Assembly: GCA_965201045.1 (NCBI GenBank)
Contig: OZ241746.1
Coordinates: 1,054,001-1,118,000, forward strand
Direction: 5' to 3'
Length of the DNA stretch: 64,000 nt
Source: JAPORK01 sp026710285
Lineage (GTDB): Bacteria > Pseudomonadota > Gammaproteobacteria > Pseudomonadales > Endozoicomonadaceae
This document shows, one piece after another, positions 8,904-20,216 of this stretch. Below the pieces are notes generated by a model. It searched no databases. It saw nothing but the letters and a program-made list of their open reading frames with translations, and was not told the origin of the DNA. Position 1 is the first letter of the stretch. Each line of letters starts with the position of its first letter. A program made the translations under genes and the position numbers.

Positions 8904-11900
8904 TTATATATTATTTGATCGCACATATTTTAATATTCTACAGGCTAAAATTTTTCTTTCATATGGAGAATGGGTGTATGAAAAAAGTGAACGTTTAATT
9001 ATATTAATTGGACCTTCTATTTCTACTATATTATCGCCGACAGGTTCATATGTCATCCAATAGTCAGGCACTCTTATTATAACCTGAGCATGACCCGGTA
9101 CAAAAATAATACCCGTTTCCCAAGGTTTAAGTATTTCCTCCAGTGAAATATTTGGATTATTTGCATAATCGTAATATTTACCGGGCATTTTATCCAGGAT
9201 TGCGCTAAAAGCATTTAAATATTTATCAGGCATGGCGACAGACTTTACCATATCTTCCATATACAGTGAATCCAGTTTCATTGCAGCGAATGATTCCATA
9301 AAAGTATATTTAACATCCAAAAAAGCCTGAATCATTTTTACAGGCATATTGATGTGGAAAAAGAAAACTGAAATAAGAATACATGCTGTGTCACAAGCTA
9401 TCAGGTCATTATTTTCAGAACTAAGCTTTGACCATAGGTTCATAAGTTTAGGAAAAGAAGATATTTTTAATAAATCATTACGAATAAGATCCGGGGTTTT
9501 CTCCATCAGAAATTGTTTAATATTAATTCTGGAAAAAGATGATATTCTTCCTGCAGATGCTTGCGTTTTGAACATTTGGAAATTAAGGTCTTCAAGCTCT
9601 ATATCTCTGTGACTCATTAGCATTTTTGCCATTGATGACGGTATTTTCTCTGTGAAAAAAAGACCTGCATCGATAGCTGCAGTTGCAGCCATTGCTGCCA
9701 TTTGTGTAACTCCGATAACCGAGCCTGCTATGTTAAGTCCTTTATTGGCTGGTATTGCTGCTGCGGTAACAGGTATACTGCCTGCAAGCGCAGCACCTGC
9801 GGTTACTGCGAGTCCTGGCAATGCACCGCCACAACTATAAGCAGATGTACCTAAAGTAGCAATGGTCAAACCGGCATTAATGACCTCTCCGGCAATATTA
9901 GCCCATTTTGCATGCAGCGCACTCAGCCCAAAAGAACTTACATAGCCTGCCCATTTGAGCGCAGTACCTATCCATTGTGGTGCATTCCCTGTGGGGTCAT
10001 TCTTCATAACCGGATTATTACTGCCAAAAGCATACCCTCCTCCCGCCGGATCTTCACTAACAAAATAACGTTGCTTTGGATTATAGGTTCTGTTTCCTTC
10101 ACCTAAAAATTGCCAGCCGGTAACAGGATCTGTACGTTCACCATCAAATCCTGACAGACTATGCTTATATAAAAGTACAGACCGTATTTTCTGATGCCAG
10201 ATCATACCATAAGGACTATAAATATTAGTCTGTTGAAGTTTATATGTATCATTATTTTCTGATTTAGTCAATATACCAACGACATCACCTTTATAGTTGC
10301 TTTGATTGTATTGGTAAACAGAACCATCAATTGTTTTTGCAATACCCTGATAACCGGTAATGTGCTCAGCTTGTCCCGGGCTGCTAACTTTTTCATTAAC
10401 TAAATGATCCCCACGATACACCAGATAACTAATACCTTGTGCACTTTTTTCTATTATTTCTTTTCCTGAACCATCATAAAGATAATCACTTTGCTGTCCG
10501 TTAAACTGAGTCACCTTAATGACTTGATTAAAAGCATTGTAAACAATATGGTTGCCTTCACCATCGGTTGTCATATTACCCACAATATCATAGTGAAACT
10601 GTTGGGTTATCTGTGAAAGATGGTTCCATCTGTTAATGATTTGTTGTAAACGCAGCGGGGCTGTATGATCAGTATAATGATAAGTTGTCACTTTACTGAG
10701 CGTTTGTTGTTGTAGCTTATCCTGTAAAATTTCCTCTACACTGGCAAGACGGTTTAACAGGGTAAAAACATATTTCTGTCGGATAATTACCGGTGCACTT
10801 TTTAGTCCCGAAGCCTTAAAAGCAGTATCTCTTGGACATAAGGCATTTTGATTTGTGCCACCACAGGTCATCTTTACCAGATTATTCAGTGCATCATACT
10901 GATAATGATAAACAGCTTGATTGTCTTTTGATTTATATAGCTGCATAGTAATATTATCAAGTGGATCATAGTTAAAAGACCAGTCAGATAAAGGCTGACT
11001 GTTTAATGTATCGGTGATAATGTCAGGATGTCCCATACTGTCATAGTGAATCTTTCGGTACATACCACTGCCATATTTTATTGCAATAATACGGGAAAAG
11101 TCATCATAAACTGGTACAGACAGTAATACTGTATTTCCATGATAAGGTTTATAGTATACCTGTGCTGTTCTACCCAATTCATCATAAATCTTTTCTGTCT
11201 GATTCGCCTTAATATCTGTCACACTTACAATACGGCGATTCGCATCATACTGCCATCTGAACTGATAATCAGGATAACCGTTTTTACTCACATGACACTG
11301 TTTTCGTGGTAATCCATCATCATCATAAGCAAAAGTAGTCTTCCCTGTGATATCACTTTGACTGGTTATCAGCTGTGTTACAGGATCATAGCTTATTTGT
11401 AACTGAAGCCTTCTATCCAGTAAATTAGCAATAGGTCTTCCTGATTTGTCGTATTTTACTGAATTAGTGTGCCCTGCCGGTGTTGTTGAAGAAAGAGGTT
11501 TTCCATCTTCAGTGTAAGCAAATGTAGTGCGTTTTCCATCTTCTCCGGCTTGCCATAATAATTCTCCGGCTGCGTTATATTCAGCCGATGACAACAGATA
11601 ATTACCACCAGAGACAGGACGAGCCCAGGATTGCACAATATGTCCGGTTAAATCATATACATAGTGTACACTGTCACCGATAGGATCAGTGATATTTGTC
11701 AATTGTCCAAAGTCATTATAATGCTTTTTTACAATATGCTTAAGGTTATCTGTTGCTGTTATCAACCGACCAAAAGAGTCATAACTCATTTTAGCAATAC
11801 GACCACCTGATAATATTATCTGTTGATCCCGCATAATACACAATGTATGCAGTGAAGGTAGTGATTTATCATTTGCCGGAAACACCCACTGCCTGACTGG

Positions 11901-14441
11901 TTGATAGAGTACATTACTCTGTGTTACAGAAATAACAGAGCGTCTTCCACGAGTGCTTTGCTGATAACTCATCACACAACGATCAGCATCATCATATAAA
12001 GTAACTGTTGTTTCTCCGTCAGGAAGATGGACATGGATTACTCTGCCTGAATCATCATAATCTTCCGTTGTTTTCAGTACATTTATTTTTCCTGATGAGT
12101 CAATGATATAAACAAAACTGTTGGCTGCACGTCCATATCTATCGTAAGTAGTTCTTTGTTTTAATATCCATTTCCCCTGTATTGCTTTTCCTGCTGCAGA
12201 AATAGCTTCTCCATAGTACATTAGCTGTCGTCCGGATCCGTCAAAAATGACTTTACTCTGAACTTTATTCACACCAGTCATCACGATCTGATTCAGTGAA
12301 GAAGAGACAATATACTGATAATACGTACTGACGATAAAATGCACTCCTCGTATAATATCAGTTTGTATCAGACGATCCCAGTGATCATAGTGGTACCGGA
12401 TGGTATTACTGCCTGAAGAATCAACACTTTGCAATATATGGTTGGTAAACAAGCTGGTTGTTACCAAAGGAGAAAGTCTTCTTCTGCCGGTTTCCAGCCT
12501 GAAAGCGCTATAAGTGGTTTTTCTGTAACCATCTGTACTTTTTGTATAATAATAATCTGTTTCAACACGACTGAGTTTAGAAGGTCTCTGCTGGTTATCT
12601 GTCAGAATAAGTTGCTTCAATAATCCATAAGTTAAAGGATTAGTTGTATCCTGATAATAACGACGGGTTATAATCTTTTTCTGACTGCCAGCTTGCTGTA
12701 CCTGATGATCCAGAACAAGAATATAATCATTCCCACTATAATTAAATTGCTTTCGATAATAATTACGGGTAGTTACTGGTAATAATCCGGAAGTAGCTAC
12801 TGTTGTTGTATGTGCAGGATACAACGTAACTGATTCTGTTAAGTTGCTAAAAAACCAGTTATGAGATTGTGACGGACATGCAGCATCCCCACTGACAGGA
12901 CAGTAACTAACCTGTGTTAAACGACCAAATGTATCTGTATGGGAAAGCATTCTGCCCTGCTGGTCATACTGACTGGTTTCAGTGGTTATTGCAGGAGAGT
13001 CTGTACTGTTTCCCCACAATTTAGTAATCACTTTTAACGGTTGACTGTAATTAACTGGCAAATCAGTAAAAAATGAGTGAGCACAACCATTAATCTGATC
13101 AGTGCGACAGAAAAAACTTTGTACTTCAGATAGTTTATTTCCGGTATGATCACTGATCTGTTGCTCATCAATTAAGAGATGATATTTATTGTAAGTACGT
13201 ATTGTACGGATAATGCCGTTATCTTCTATAGTGCTATAAGTATAACTGACCGGCGCTTCAAAAAGCCTGTCTTTAAATGTGTTTTTTGTTGCTTTCACCC
13301 CGGAGTTAAAACCAAGATAATCATGACCGTTACCGTTTGAACTAGCATACTGATAACGGGTTATCATAGCAGGTTGCCCTGAACCGGGATTAACAGTCTC
13401 TTTCACTACCACACAAACAACAAGATTAGCTCGTCTATCCGGATTTACTTTCATCTCATCGGTGCAATTATAAATATATGTTTTTTTTAAACCAGTTGGA
13501 TAGGAAACCTGAGTAATGAAGTTTTTTATATAGCTAAAATGAATAGCGTAGCTGGCACGGCTTTGCCGTAACAGGAGGAGAATTTCACGCAATTTCCCCT
13601 GTTGTATATTAATAACCACCGGAACTGACTGTCCTTCACTACCTTTACTAACAACAGTCATACCTTCTTTTTTCCAGTGGAGTATAATTTTGTGCCCCAC
13701 ATCATCAACGACAGAGCGCAAAAGATGGCTACCAGGATAATAAAAAAAATGTACCTTCCACCCATCCTGTTGCTCAAGCAATGTTTCGTAACCATAATTG
13801 TCTAATGTTTCTCTTAATCCATTAACATAAGTAATAATGAAATAATCATTTTTTGCATCAATGTGGATATCCTTTAATTTATGATATAAAGGAAACCACT
13901 TACCATGATTATTTTTTTGCAGATAAAAATTTTGTCCTGTCGAAGTCGTTAACTGATGTGTTACTGGATTTAAATGAGTAAGATTCCAACTCCATCCCTG
14001 CCCTAGCTTATCTGTATCAGCATGTGCGTTACTGCTGTAATTTACTTCAAGATCAATATTTGGACCATGCCCTAAATTGCTAAGCAGGCTACCGACTTTA
14101 ACATGAGCACTCAATATTCCTATACGTGGATCAATCTGTGTTCCCCATAGTTTTTTAAAGTTAAAAGTGTTGGACCATGGTGCACTTTCATCAGCACCTA
14201 ATTTAACAATATTTTTTGAATGTTTTATTTTTTTATTATCAGCAGAAAAATCATTAAAAGAATTCTTTTCTTGTAGCTGTATCTTTTTATACTGATATGA
14301 ATAGTTTTTGTTTCTAGGTAGCACAGGAGATATGATATCCGATGAAAATAAATTTAATTGTTTAAACAAAGGTAACAATACAGATAGTGATATTGTATAG
14401 TAAATATATCTTTTTTTTATTGTGTAAAATTTTAAAAACAT
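8904..14441 (-). CDS. Rhs/YD-repeat protein with type A tip, copy 2
   Basis: This 1845-residue paralogue has a different leader from copy 1 (MFLKFYTIKKRYIYY), which it shares with copy 7. Its body and tip match copy 1. The stretch at about 9700-10395 looks virtually identical to 4020-4713 of copy 1, with similarity dropping sharply at 10396, which is the signature of a gene-conversion tract. The Rhs core ends in NDPTGN and is followed by the hydrophobic Gly/Ala segment. The tip has CDTAC (Cys1683), GHAQ (His1784), TYE and RKILAC, plus five extra terminal residues (RSNNI). A 249-nt spacer separates it from copy 3 upstream, so it may have its own promoter. Confidence 0.93.
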   Translation of the reverse strand: MFLKFYTIKKRYIYYTISLSVLLPLFKQLNLFSSDIISPVLPRNKNYSYQYKKIQLQEKNSFNDFSADNKKIKHSKNIVKLGADESAPWSNTFNFKKLWGTQIDPRIGILSAHVKVGSLLSNLGHGPNIDLEVNYSSNAHADTDKLGQGWSWNLTHLNPVTHQLTTSTGQNFYLQKNNHGKWFPLYHKLKDIHIDAKNDYFIITYVNGLRETLDNYGYETLLEQQDGWKVHFFYYPGSHLLRSVVDDVGHKIILHWKKEGMTVVSKGSEGQSVPVVINIQQGKLREILLLLRQSRASYAIHFSYIKNFITQVSYPTGLKKTYIYNCTDEMKVNPDRRANLVVCVVVKETVNPGSGQPAMITRYQYASSNGNGHDYLGFNSGVKATKNTFKDRLFEAPVSYTYSTIEDNGIIRTIRTYNKYHLLIDEQQISDHTGNKLSEVQSFFCRTDQINGCAHSFFTDLPVNYSQPLKVITKLWGNSTDSPAITTETSQYDQQGRMLSHTDTFGRLTQVSYCPVSGDAACPSQSHNWFFSNLTESVTLYPAHTTTVATSGLLPVTTRNYYRKQFNYSGNDYILVLDHQVQQAGSQKKIITRRYYQDTTNPLTYGLLKQLILTDNQQRPSKLSRVETDYYYTKSTDGYRKTTYSAFRLETGRRRLSPLVTTSLFTNHILQSVDSSGSNTIRYHYDHWDRLIQTDIIRGVHFIVSTYYQYIVSSSLNQIVMTGVNKVQSKVIFDGSGRQLMYYGEAISAAGKAIQGKWILKQRTTYDRYGRAANSFVYIIDSSGKINVLKTTEDYDDSGRVIHVHLPDGETTVTLYDDADRCVMSYQQSTRGRRSVISVTQSNVLYQPVRQWVFPANDKSLPSLHTLCIMRDQQIILSGGRIAKMSYDSFGRLITATDNLKHIVKKHYNDFGQLTNITDPIGDSVHYVYDLTGHIVQSWARPVSGGNYLLSSAEYNAAGELLWQAGEDGKRTTFAYTEDGKPLSSTTPAGHTNSVKYDKSGRPIANLLDRRLQLQISYDPVTQLITSQSDITGKTTFAYDDDGLPRKQCHVSKNGYPDYQFRWQYDANRRIVSVTDIKANQTEKIYDELGRTAQVYYKPYHGNTVLLSVPVYDDFSRIIAIKYGSGMYRKIHYDSMGHPDIITDTLNSQPLSDWSFNYDPLDNITMQLYKSKDNQAVYHYQYDALNNLVKMTCGGTNQNALCPRDTAFKASGLKSAPVIIRQKYVFTLLNRLASVEEILQDKLQQQTLSKVTTYHYTDHTAPLRLQQIINRWNHLSQITQQFHYDIVGNMTTDGEGNHIVYNAFNQVIKVTQFNGQQSDYLYDGSGKEIIEKSAQGISYLVYRGDHLVNEKVSSPGQAEHITGYQGIAKTIDGSVYQYNQSNYKGDVVGILTKSENNDTYKLQQTNIYSPYGMIWHQKIRSVLLYKHSLSGFDGERTDPVTGWQFLGEGNRTYNPKQRYFVSEDPAGGGYAFGSNNPVMKNDPTGNAPQWIGTALKWAGYVSSFGLSALHAKWANIAGEVINAGLTIATLGTSAYSCGGALPGLAVTAGAALAGSIPVTAAAIPANKGLNIAGSVIGVTQMAAMAATAAIDAGLFFTEKIPSSMAKMLMSHRDIELEDLNFQMFKTQASAGRISSFSRINIKQFLMEKTPDLIRNDLLKISSFPKLMNLWSKLSSENNDLIACDTACILISVFFFHINMPVKMIQAFLDVKYTFMESFAAMKLDSLYMEDMVKSVAMPDKYLNAFSAILDKMPGKYYDYANNPNISLEEILKPWETGIIFVPGHAQVIIRVPDYWMTYEPVGDNIVEIEGPINIIKRSLFSYTHSPYERKILACRILKYVRSNNI

Positions 14442-14690
14442 TGGAATAACAGATGCTATTTATTATGTTTGAGTCAATAATTTTTATTATTAACTGTTTT
14501 AACTTTAAAGTTAAAAATATAAAATACAGTGAGTATTATAATTTAAAATAACATTAACACGTTTAAAAAATATAACCTTTATAAAGAGATGTCTGCATAT
14601 TATTTTTTTATATCTCAAACGCAAGATATTTCTGTTAGTTTATAGTGTAATCAGGATAATTAAATAATAATCTAATACACTTTGTAGAGT
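14442..14690 (-). promoter_or_regulatory. Spacer upstream of copy 2
   Basis: This 249-nt spacer is very AT-rich and probably carries the copy 2 promoter, though I cannot pick a convincing -35/-10 pair. It resembles the 210-nt spacer upstream of copy 7 at both ends, including a shared GTCTAGTCTA sequence at the 3' boundary of copies 3 and 8. Confidence 0.3.
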
Positions 14691-17600
14691 CTAGTCTACA
14701 AAAATGTGTTCCTTTCTTGTAAATATTTTACAAGCTAAAATTTTTCTTTGATACGGAGAATCTATATTTGCAAAAATTGATTGTTCAATGCTGTCTAATC
14801 TGCCTATTCTAGTATTCACCTCACCGCTCGCAAATTCATAGGTTGCCCAATAATCATCATAAACTCTTCGTACAAACTGAACATGACCCGGCACAAAAAC
14901 AAAACAAGTATCTCTGGGCAGCATTATGTTTTCCAGTGAAATATTTTGCTCATCTGTATAAACTTTATACTCACCGGGTATTTTATCCAAAATTACATCC
15001 AGAACCTTTAAATATTTATCAGGTACAGCTTTTACCATAGAATTCATCAGATATAGTTGTGATTCAGTAATTGATTTCATAAAAGCATATTTAGCATCAA
15101 AAAACATTTGCAATATATCTATTTTAATATACATTTTTTTGAAGCCCATCAATGCGAGTATACATGCTGTATCACAAGCTATAATATCATTATTTTCACT
15201 ACTAAATCTTAACCACAAATAAGCAATATAATTAAAATCTACACTCACGTAACCATGCCGAAGAGCAATAAATGGTGATCTGCCTATAAATTCTTTAATA
15301 TCAAATCTGGAAATAAATAGTCTTTTCCTTTTAGATATTATCGTTTTGAATATTTGAACATTTGGATCTTTTAGATCTGCATCTCCACGATTTATCAACA
15401 TTTTTGTCATTGATAATGGTATTTTTTTTGTAAAAAAGAGTCCGGCATCGATAGCAGCAGTTGCGATCATTGCTGCTGTTTGTACAATACCTACAACAGA
15501 TCCTGCTATATTGAGCCCTTTGTTAGCCGGTATTGATGCTGCGGTAACAGGCACACTGCCTGCAAGCGCAGCACCTGCGGTTACTGTAAGTCCTGGCAAT
15601 GCACCGCCATAACTATAAGCGGATGCTCCTAAAGTAGCAATGGTCAGACCTGCGTTAATAACTGCACCGGCAATATTTGCCCACCTGGCATGCAGTGCAC
15701 TTAATCCGAAAGAGCTTACATAACCTGCCCATTTAAATGCAGTACCAATCCATTGTGGTACATTACCTGTAGGATCACGATTCATAACCGGATTATTACT
15801 GCCAAAAGCATATCCTCCTCCTGCCGGATCTTCACTAACAAAATAACGTTGTTTTGGATTATAGGTTCTGTTTCCGGCACCTAAAAATTGCCAGCCAGTT
15901 GCCGGATCTGTACGTTCACCATCAAAACCTGATAAACTGCGCTGATATAAAGGCATCTTCTGTGTTTTTTGATGCAAAACCATACCATAAGGACTATAAA
16001 TGTTAGTCCTTTGAAGTTTATAGTTGTTATCATTTTTTTCTGATTTGGTTAATATACTAACAACATCTCCTCTGTAATTACTTTCATTATACTGGTAAAT
16101 GGAACCATCAATTGTTTTTACAATCCCCTGATAACCCGTTATATGCTCAGTTTGTCCGGGACTACTAATTTTTTCATTAACCAAATGATTACCACGATAG
16201 ATGAGATAACTAAATCCCTGCGCATTTCTTTCTAAAGTTTCTCTTCCTAAACCATCATAAAGATAGTCACTTTGCTGTCCGTTAAACTGAGCCACCTTCA
16301 TGACTTGATTATAAGCATTGTAAGCAATATGGTTGCCTTCACCATCGGTTGTCATATTACCCATAATGTCATAGTGAAACTGTTGGGTTATCTGTGGGAA
16401 ATGATTCCAGCTAGTGCTGATTTGCTGTAAACGCAGCGGGGCTGTATGATCAGTATAATGATAAGTTGTCAGTTTGCTGAGTGTTTGCTGTTGTAGCTTA
16501 TCCTGTAAAATTTCCTCTACACTTGCAAGACGATTTAACCGGGTAAAAGTGTATTTCTGTCGGATAATGACTGGTGCACTTTTTATTCCGGAAGCCTTAA
16601 AAGCAGTATCTCTTGGACATAAGGTATTTTGATTCATACCACCACAGGTCATCTTTACCAGATTATTCAGTGCGTCATACTGATAATGATACACAGCCTG
16701 ATTGTCTTTTGATTTATATAGTTGCATAGTAATATTATCAAGCGGATCATAGTTAAATGACCAGTAAGATAATGGCTGATCATTTAATCTGTCATTAATT
16801 ATATCAGGATGACCCATACTGTTATAGTGAATCTTTCGGTACATACCACTGCCATATTTTATTGCAACAGTACGGGAAAAATCATCATAAACCGGTACAG
16901 ACAGTGGTTCTGATTTTCCATGATAAGGCTGATAACGTACCTGTGCTGTTCTACCCAATTCATCATAAATCTTTTCTGTCTGATTCGCTTTAATATCTGT
17001 TACACTCACAATTCGCCGGTTCGCATCATACTGCCATCTAAACTGATAGTCAGGATAACTATTTTTACCTACATGCACCTGTTGTCTTGGTAATCCATCA
17101 TCATCATAAGTAAATGTCGTTTTCCCTGTCATATCAGTTTGACTGGTTATCAGTTGTGTTACAGGATCATAGTTTATTTGTAACTGAGGCTTTCCATCCA
17201 GTAAATTAGCAACAGGTCTTCCTGAGTTGTCGTATTTTACTGTAGTGGTGTGTCCCGCAGGATTGGTCGAAGAGAGTAATTTTCCATCTTCAGTGTAAGT
17301 AAATGTGGTACGCTTTCCATCTTCTCCTGTCTTCCATAACAATTCTCCGGCTGCGTTATACTCAGAAGATGACAGCAAATAATTACCACCAGAGACAGGA
17401 CGAGCCCATGACTGAATAACATGTCCGGTCAAATCATATACATAATATATACTGTCTCCAACCGGATCAATAACATCTGTCAGTTGTCCAAAAACATTAT
17501 AATGCTTTGTTACATGGTGTCCAAGTGGATCTATTGCTGTTGCCAGCCTACCAAAAAGATCGTAACTCATTTTAGCTATACGACCACCAAATAATGCTAT

Positions 17601-20216
17601 CTGCTGATCCTGCATAAGACACAGCTTATGCAATGAAGGTAGTGATTTATCACTTGCCGGGAATATCCACTGTCTGATTGGTTGATACAGCACATTACTT
17701 TGTGTTAAAGAAATAGCAGAGCATCTTTTGCGGGTGCTTTGTTTATAATTGATTATACAACGATCAGCATCATCATATGAAGTAACTGCTGTTTCTCCAT
17801 CAGGAAGATGAACATGAGTTACTCTGCCTGAATCATCATAATCTTCTGTTGTTTTCAGAGCATTAATCTTTCCTGATGAATCAGCCATATAAACAAACAA
17901 TATTGCTACACGTCCATATTTGTCATAAGTCGTTTTATATTTTAAAATCCACTTCCCCTGTATTACTTTTCCTGTTGATGAAATAGCTTCTCCATAACCC
18001 ATTAGTTGTCGTCCGGATCCGTCAAAAATGACTTTACTCTGAACTTTATTCACACCAGTAATCATGATCTGGTTCAGTGAGGAAGAGACAACATACTGAT
18101 AATACGTACTGACTGTAAAATTCATCCCTCGTATAAGGTCAGTTTGTATCAGACGATCCCAGTAATCATAATGGTACCGGATGGTATTCCTGCCTGAAGA
18201 ATCAACACTTTGCAATATATGGTTGGTAAACAAGCTGGTTGTTACCAGAGGAGAAAGCCTTCTTTTGCCGTTTTCCAGCCTGAAAGCGCTATAAGTAGTT
18301 TTTCTGTAACCATCTGTACTTTTTGTATAATAATAATCTGTTTCAACACGACTGAGTTTAGAAAGTCTCTGCTGGTTATCTGTCAGAATAAGCTGCTTCA
18401 ATAATCCATAAGTTAAAGGATTAGCTGTATCCTGGTAATAACGACGAGTTACAATCTTTTTCTGGTTGCCAGCTTGCTGTATCTGATGATCCAGAACAAG
18501 AATATAATCATTCCCACTGCGATTAAATTGTTTTTGATAATAATTATGGGTAGTTACTGGTAATAATCCGGAAGTAGCTACTATTGTTGTATGTGCAGGA
18601 TACAAGGTAACTGACTCTGTTAAGTTGCTAAAAAACCAGTTATGCGGTTGTGGCGGACAAGCGATATCTCCATTGACAGGACAGTAACTGATTTGTGTTA
18701 AACGACCAAATGTATCTGCATGAGAAGTCATTCTGCCCTGCTGATCATACTGACTGATTTCATTAGTTATCGCAGGAGAGTCTGTACTGTTTCCCCACAC
18801 TTTAGTAATCACTTTTAATGGCTGACTGTAAGTTGCTGGCAACTCAGTAAAAGATGAGTGGGCACAACCATTGACCTGATCAGTACGGCAGAAAAAACTT
18901 TGTACTTCAGATAACTTGTTTCCAGTACGATCACTGATTTGTTGCTCATCAATCAGCAAATGATATTTATTATAAGTACGTAATTCACGGATAATGCCGT
19001 TGTCTTCTGTTGTTCTGTAAGTGTAACTGACCGGGGCTTCAAACAGTCTGTCTTTAACTGTGTTTTTTGTTGCTTTCACCCCGGAGTTAAAGCCAAGATA
19101 ATCATGATCATTACTATTTGAATGGGCATACTGATAACAGGTTGTCATGGCAGATTGCCCTGCACCAGGATCAACGGTCTCTTTCACTACTACACAAACA
19201 GCAAGATTAGTTTGTCCATTTAGATTTATTTTCATCTCATCGGTGCAATTATATTTGTATGTCTTTTTTAAGCCGGTTGGGTAGGTGACCTGAGTAATAA
19301 AATTTTTTGTATAGCTAAAATGAATAGCATAGCTGGTATGGCTTTGCTGTGACGGAAGGAGAATTTCACGTAATTTTTCCTGTCGTGTATTAACAATTAC
19401 GGGGACTGACTGTCCTTCACTACCTTTGCTAACAACAGTAACACCTCCATTTTTCCAGTGGAGTATAATTTTGTGCCCCACATTATCAACGACAGAGTGC
19501 AAAAGATGGCTGTCAGGATAATAAAAAAAATGTACCTTCCATCCATCCTGTTGTTCAAGCGATACCTCATAGCCATCATTATTTAATATTTCTTTTAGTC
19601 CATTGGTATATGTGATAATGAAATGATCATTTTTTACATTAATATGTATGTCTTTCAGCTTATGATATAAGGGAAACCACTGACTATTATTATTTTTTTG
19701 CAGATAAAAATTTTGGCCTGTCGAAGTCGTTAACTGATGTGTTTTTGGATTTAAATGAGTAAGGTTCCAACTCCATCCTTGCCCCAGTTTATCTGTATCA
19801 GCATATGCGTTGCTGCTGTAATTTACTTCAAGATCAATATTTGGACCATGCCCTAAATTGCTAAGCAGGCTACCTGCCCTGACATGAGCACTCAATATGC
19901 CTGTACGTGGATCAATCTGTGTTCCCCATATTTTTTTAAAATTAAAAGCATTAGACCAGGAAGTATTTTCACCAACATCTGTTTTGACACTATTCTTTGA
20001 TGGTGTTATTTTTCTGTTGTATAAATAAAAGTCATTAAAAGTGTTATTTTTATGTAAGTTTGTCTTTGTATACAGATACCGTAAACTTTTATTTTTCGGT
20101 TGAATAAAAGCAATACCAACCGATGAAAACAGATAAAATTGCCAAAATAAAAACATCAATATCAATTTTACAAAATGACGACATTGATTTTTTACTATAT
20201 AAAATTTAAGGATCAT
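14691..20216 (-). CDS. Rhs/YD-repeat protein with type B tip, copy 3
   Basis: This 1841-residue protein belongs to the copy 3-9 group. Its leader (hydrophobic around KLILMFLFWQFYLFSS) is shared with copies 4-6. The usual order follows: Rhs entry domain, YD repeats, core with YFVSEDP and NRDPTGN, and hydrophobic Gly/Ala segment. The tip is of type B, shared only with copy 8: CDTAC (Cys1681), GHVQ (His1778), TYE and RKILAC, ending in IFVD. The start overlaps the last 11 nt of copy 4. The start used by copies 4-6 has lost one base here (near 20198), and an ATG four codons further upstream restores the frame. It is the last gene of the tightly packed 7-to-3 block. A tract around 16190-16760 matches copy 5 better than neighbouring copy 4. 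Confidence 0.92.
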   Translation of the reverse strand: MILKFYIVKNQCRHFVKLILMFLFWQFYLFSSVGIAFIQPKNKSLRYLYTKTNLHKNNTFNDFYLYNRKITPSKNSVKTDVGENTSWSNAFNFKKIWGTQIDPRTGILSAHVRAGSLLSNLGHGPNIDLEVNYSSNAYADTDKLGQGWSWNLTHLNPKTHQLTTSTGQNFYLQKNNNSQWFPLYHKLKDIHINVKNDHFIITYTNGLKEILNNDGYEVSLEQQDGWKVHFFYYPDSHLLHSVVDNVGHKIILHWKNGGVTVVSKGSEGQSVPVIVNTRQEKLREILLPSQQSHTSYAIHFSYTKNFITQVTYPTGLKKTYKYNCTDEMKINLNGQTNLAVCVVVKETVDPGAGQSAMTTCYQYAHSNSNDHDYLGFNSGVKATKNTVKDRLFEAPVSYTYRTTEDNGIIRELRTYNKYHLLIDEQQISDRTGNKLSEVQSFFCRTDQVNGCAHSSFTELPATYSQPLKVITKVWGNSTDSPAITNEISQYDQQGRMTSHADTFGRLTQISYCPVNGDIACPPQPHNWFFSNLTESVTLYPAHTTIVATSGLLPVTTHNYYQKQFNRSGNDYILVLDHQIQQAGNQKKIVTRRYYQDTANPLTYGLLKQLILTDNQQRLSKLSRVETDYYYTKSTDGYRKTTYSAFRLENGKRRLSPLVTTSLFTNHILQSVDSSGRNTIRYHYDYWDRLIQTDLIRGMNFTVSTYYQYVVSSSLNQIMITGVNKVQSKVIFDGSGRQLMGYGEAISSTGKVIQGKWILKYKTTYDKYGRVAILFVYMADSSGKINALKTTEDYDDSGRVTHVHLPDGETAVTSYDDADRCIINYKQSTRKRCSAISLTQSNVLYQPIRQWIFPASDKSLPSLHKLCLMQDQQIALFGGRIAKMSYDLFGRLATAIDPLGHHVTKHYNVFGQLTDVIDPVGDSIYYVYDLTGHVIQSWARPVSGGNYLLSSSEYNAAGELLWKTGEDGKRTTFTYTEDGKLLSSTNPAGHTTTVKYDNSGRPVANLLDGKPQLQINYDPVTQLITSQTDMTGKTTFTYDDDGLPRQQVHVGKNSYPDYQFRWQYDANRRIVSVTDIKANQTEKIYDELGRTAQVRYQPYHGKSEPLSVPVYDDFSRTVAIKYGSGMYRKIHYNSMGHPDIINDRLNDQPLSYWSFNYDPLDNITMQLYKSKDNQAVYHYQYDALNNLVKMTCGGMNQNTLCPRDTAFKASGIKSAPVIIRQKYTFTRLNRLASVEEILQDKLQQQTLSKLTTYHYTDHTAPLRLQQISTSWNHFPQITQQFHYDIMGNMTTDGEGNHIAYNAYNQVMKVAQFNGQQSDYLYDGLGRETLERNAQGFSYLIYRGNHLVNEKISSPGQTEHITGYQGIVKTIDGSIYQYNESNYRGDVVSILTKSEKNDNNYKLQRTNIYSPYGMVLHQKTQKMPLYQRSLSGFDGERTDPATGWQFLGAGNRTYNPKQRYFVSEDPAGGGYAFGSNNPVMNRDPTGNVPQWIGTAFKWAGYVSSFGLSALHARWANIAGAVINAGLTIATLGASAYSYGGALPGLTVTAGAALAGSVPVTAASIPANKGLNIAGSVVGIVQTAAMIATAAIDAGLFFTKKIPLSMTKMLINRGDADLKDPNVQIFKTIISKRKRLFISRFDIKEFIGRSPFIALRHGYVSVDFNYIAYLWLRFSSENNDIIACDTACILALMGFKKMYIKIDILQMFFDAKYAFMKSITESQLYLMNSMVKAVPDKYLKVLDVILDKIPGEYKVYTDEQNISLENIMLPRDTCFVFVPGHVQFVRRVYDDYWATYEFASGEVNTRIGRLDSIEQSIFANIDSPYQRKILACKIFTRKEHIFVD

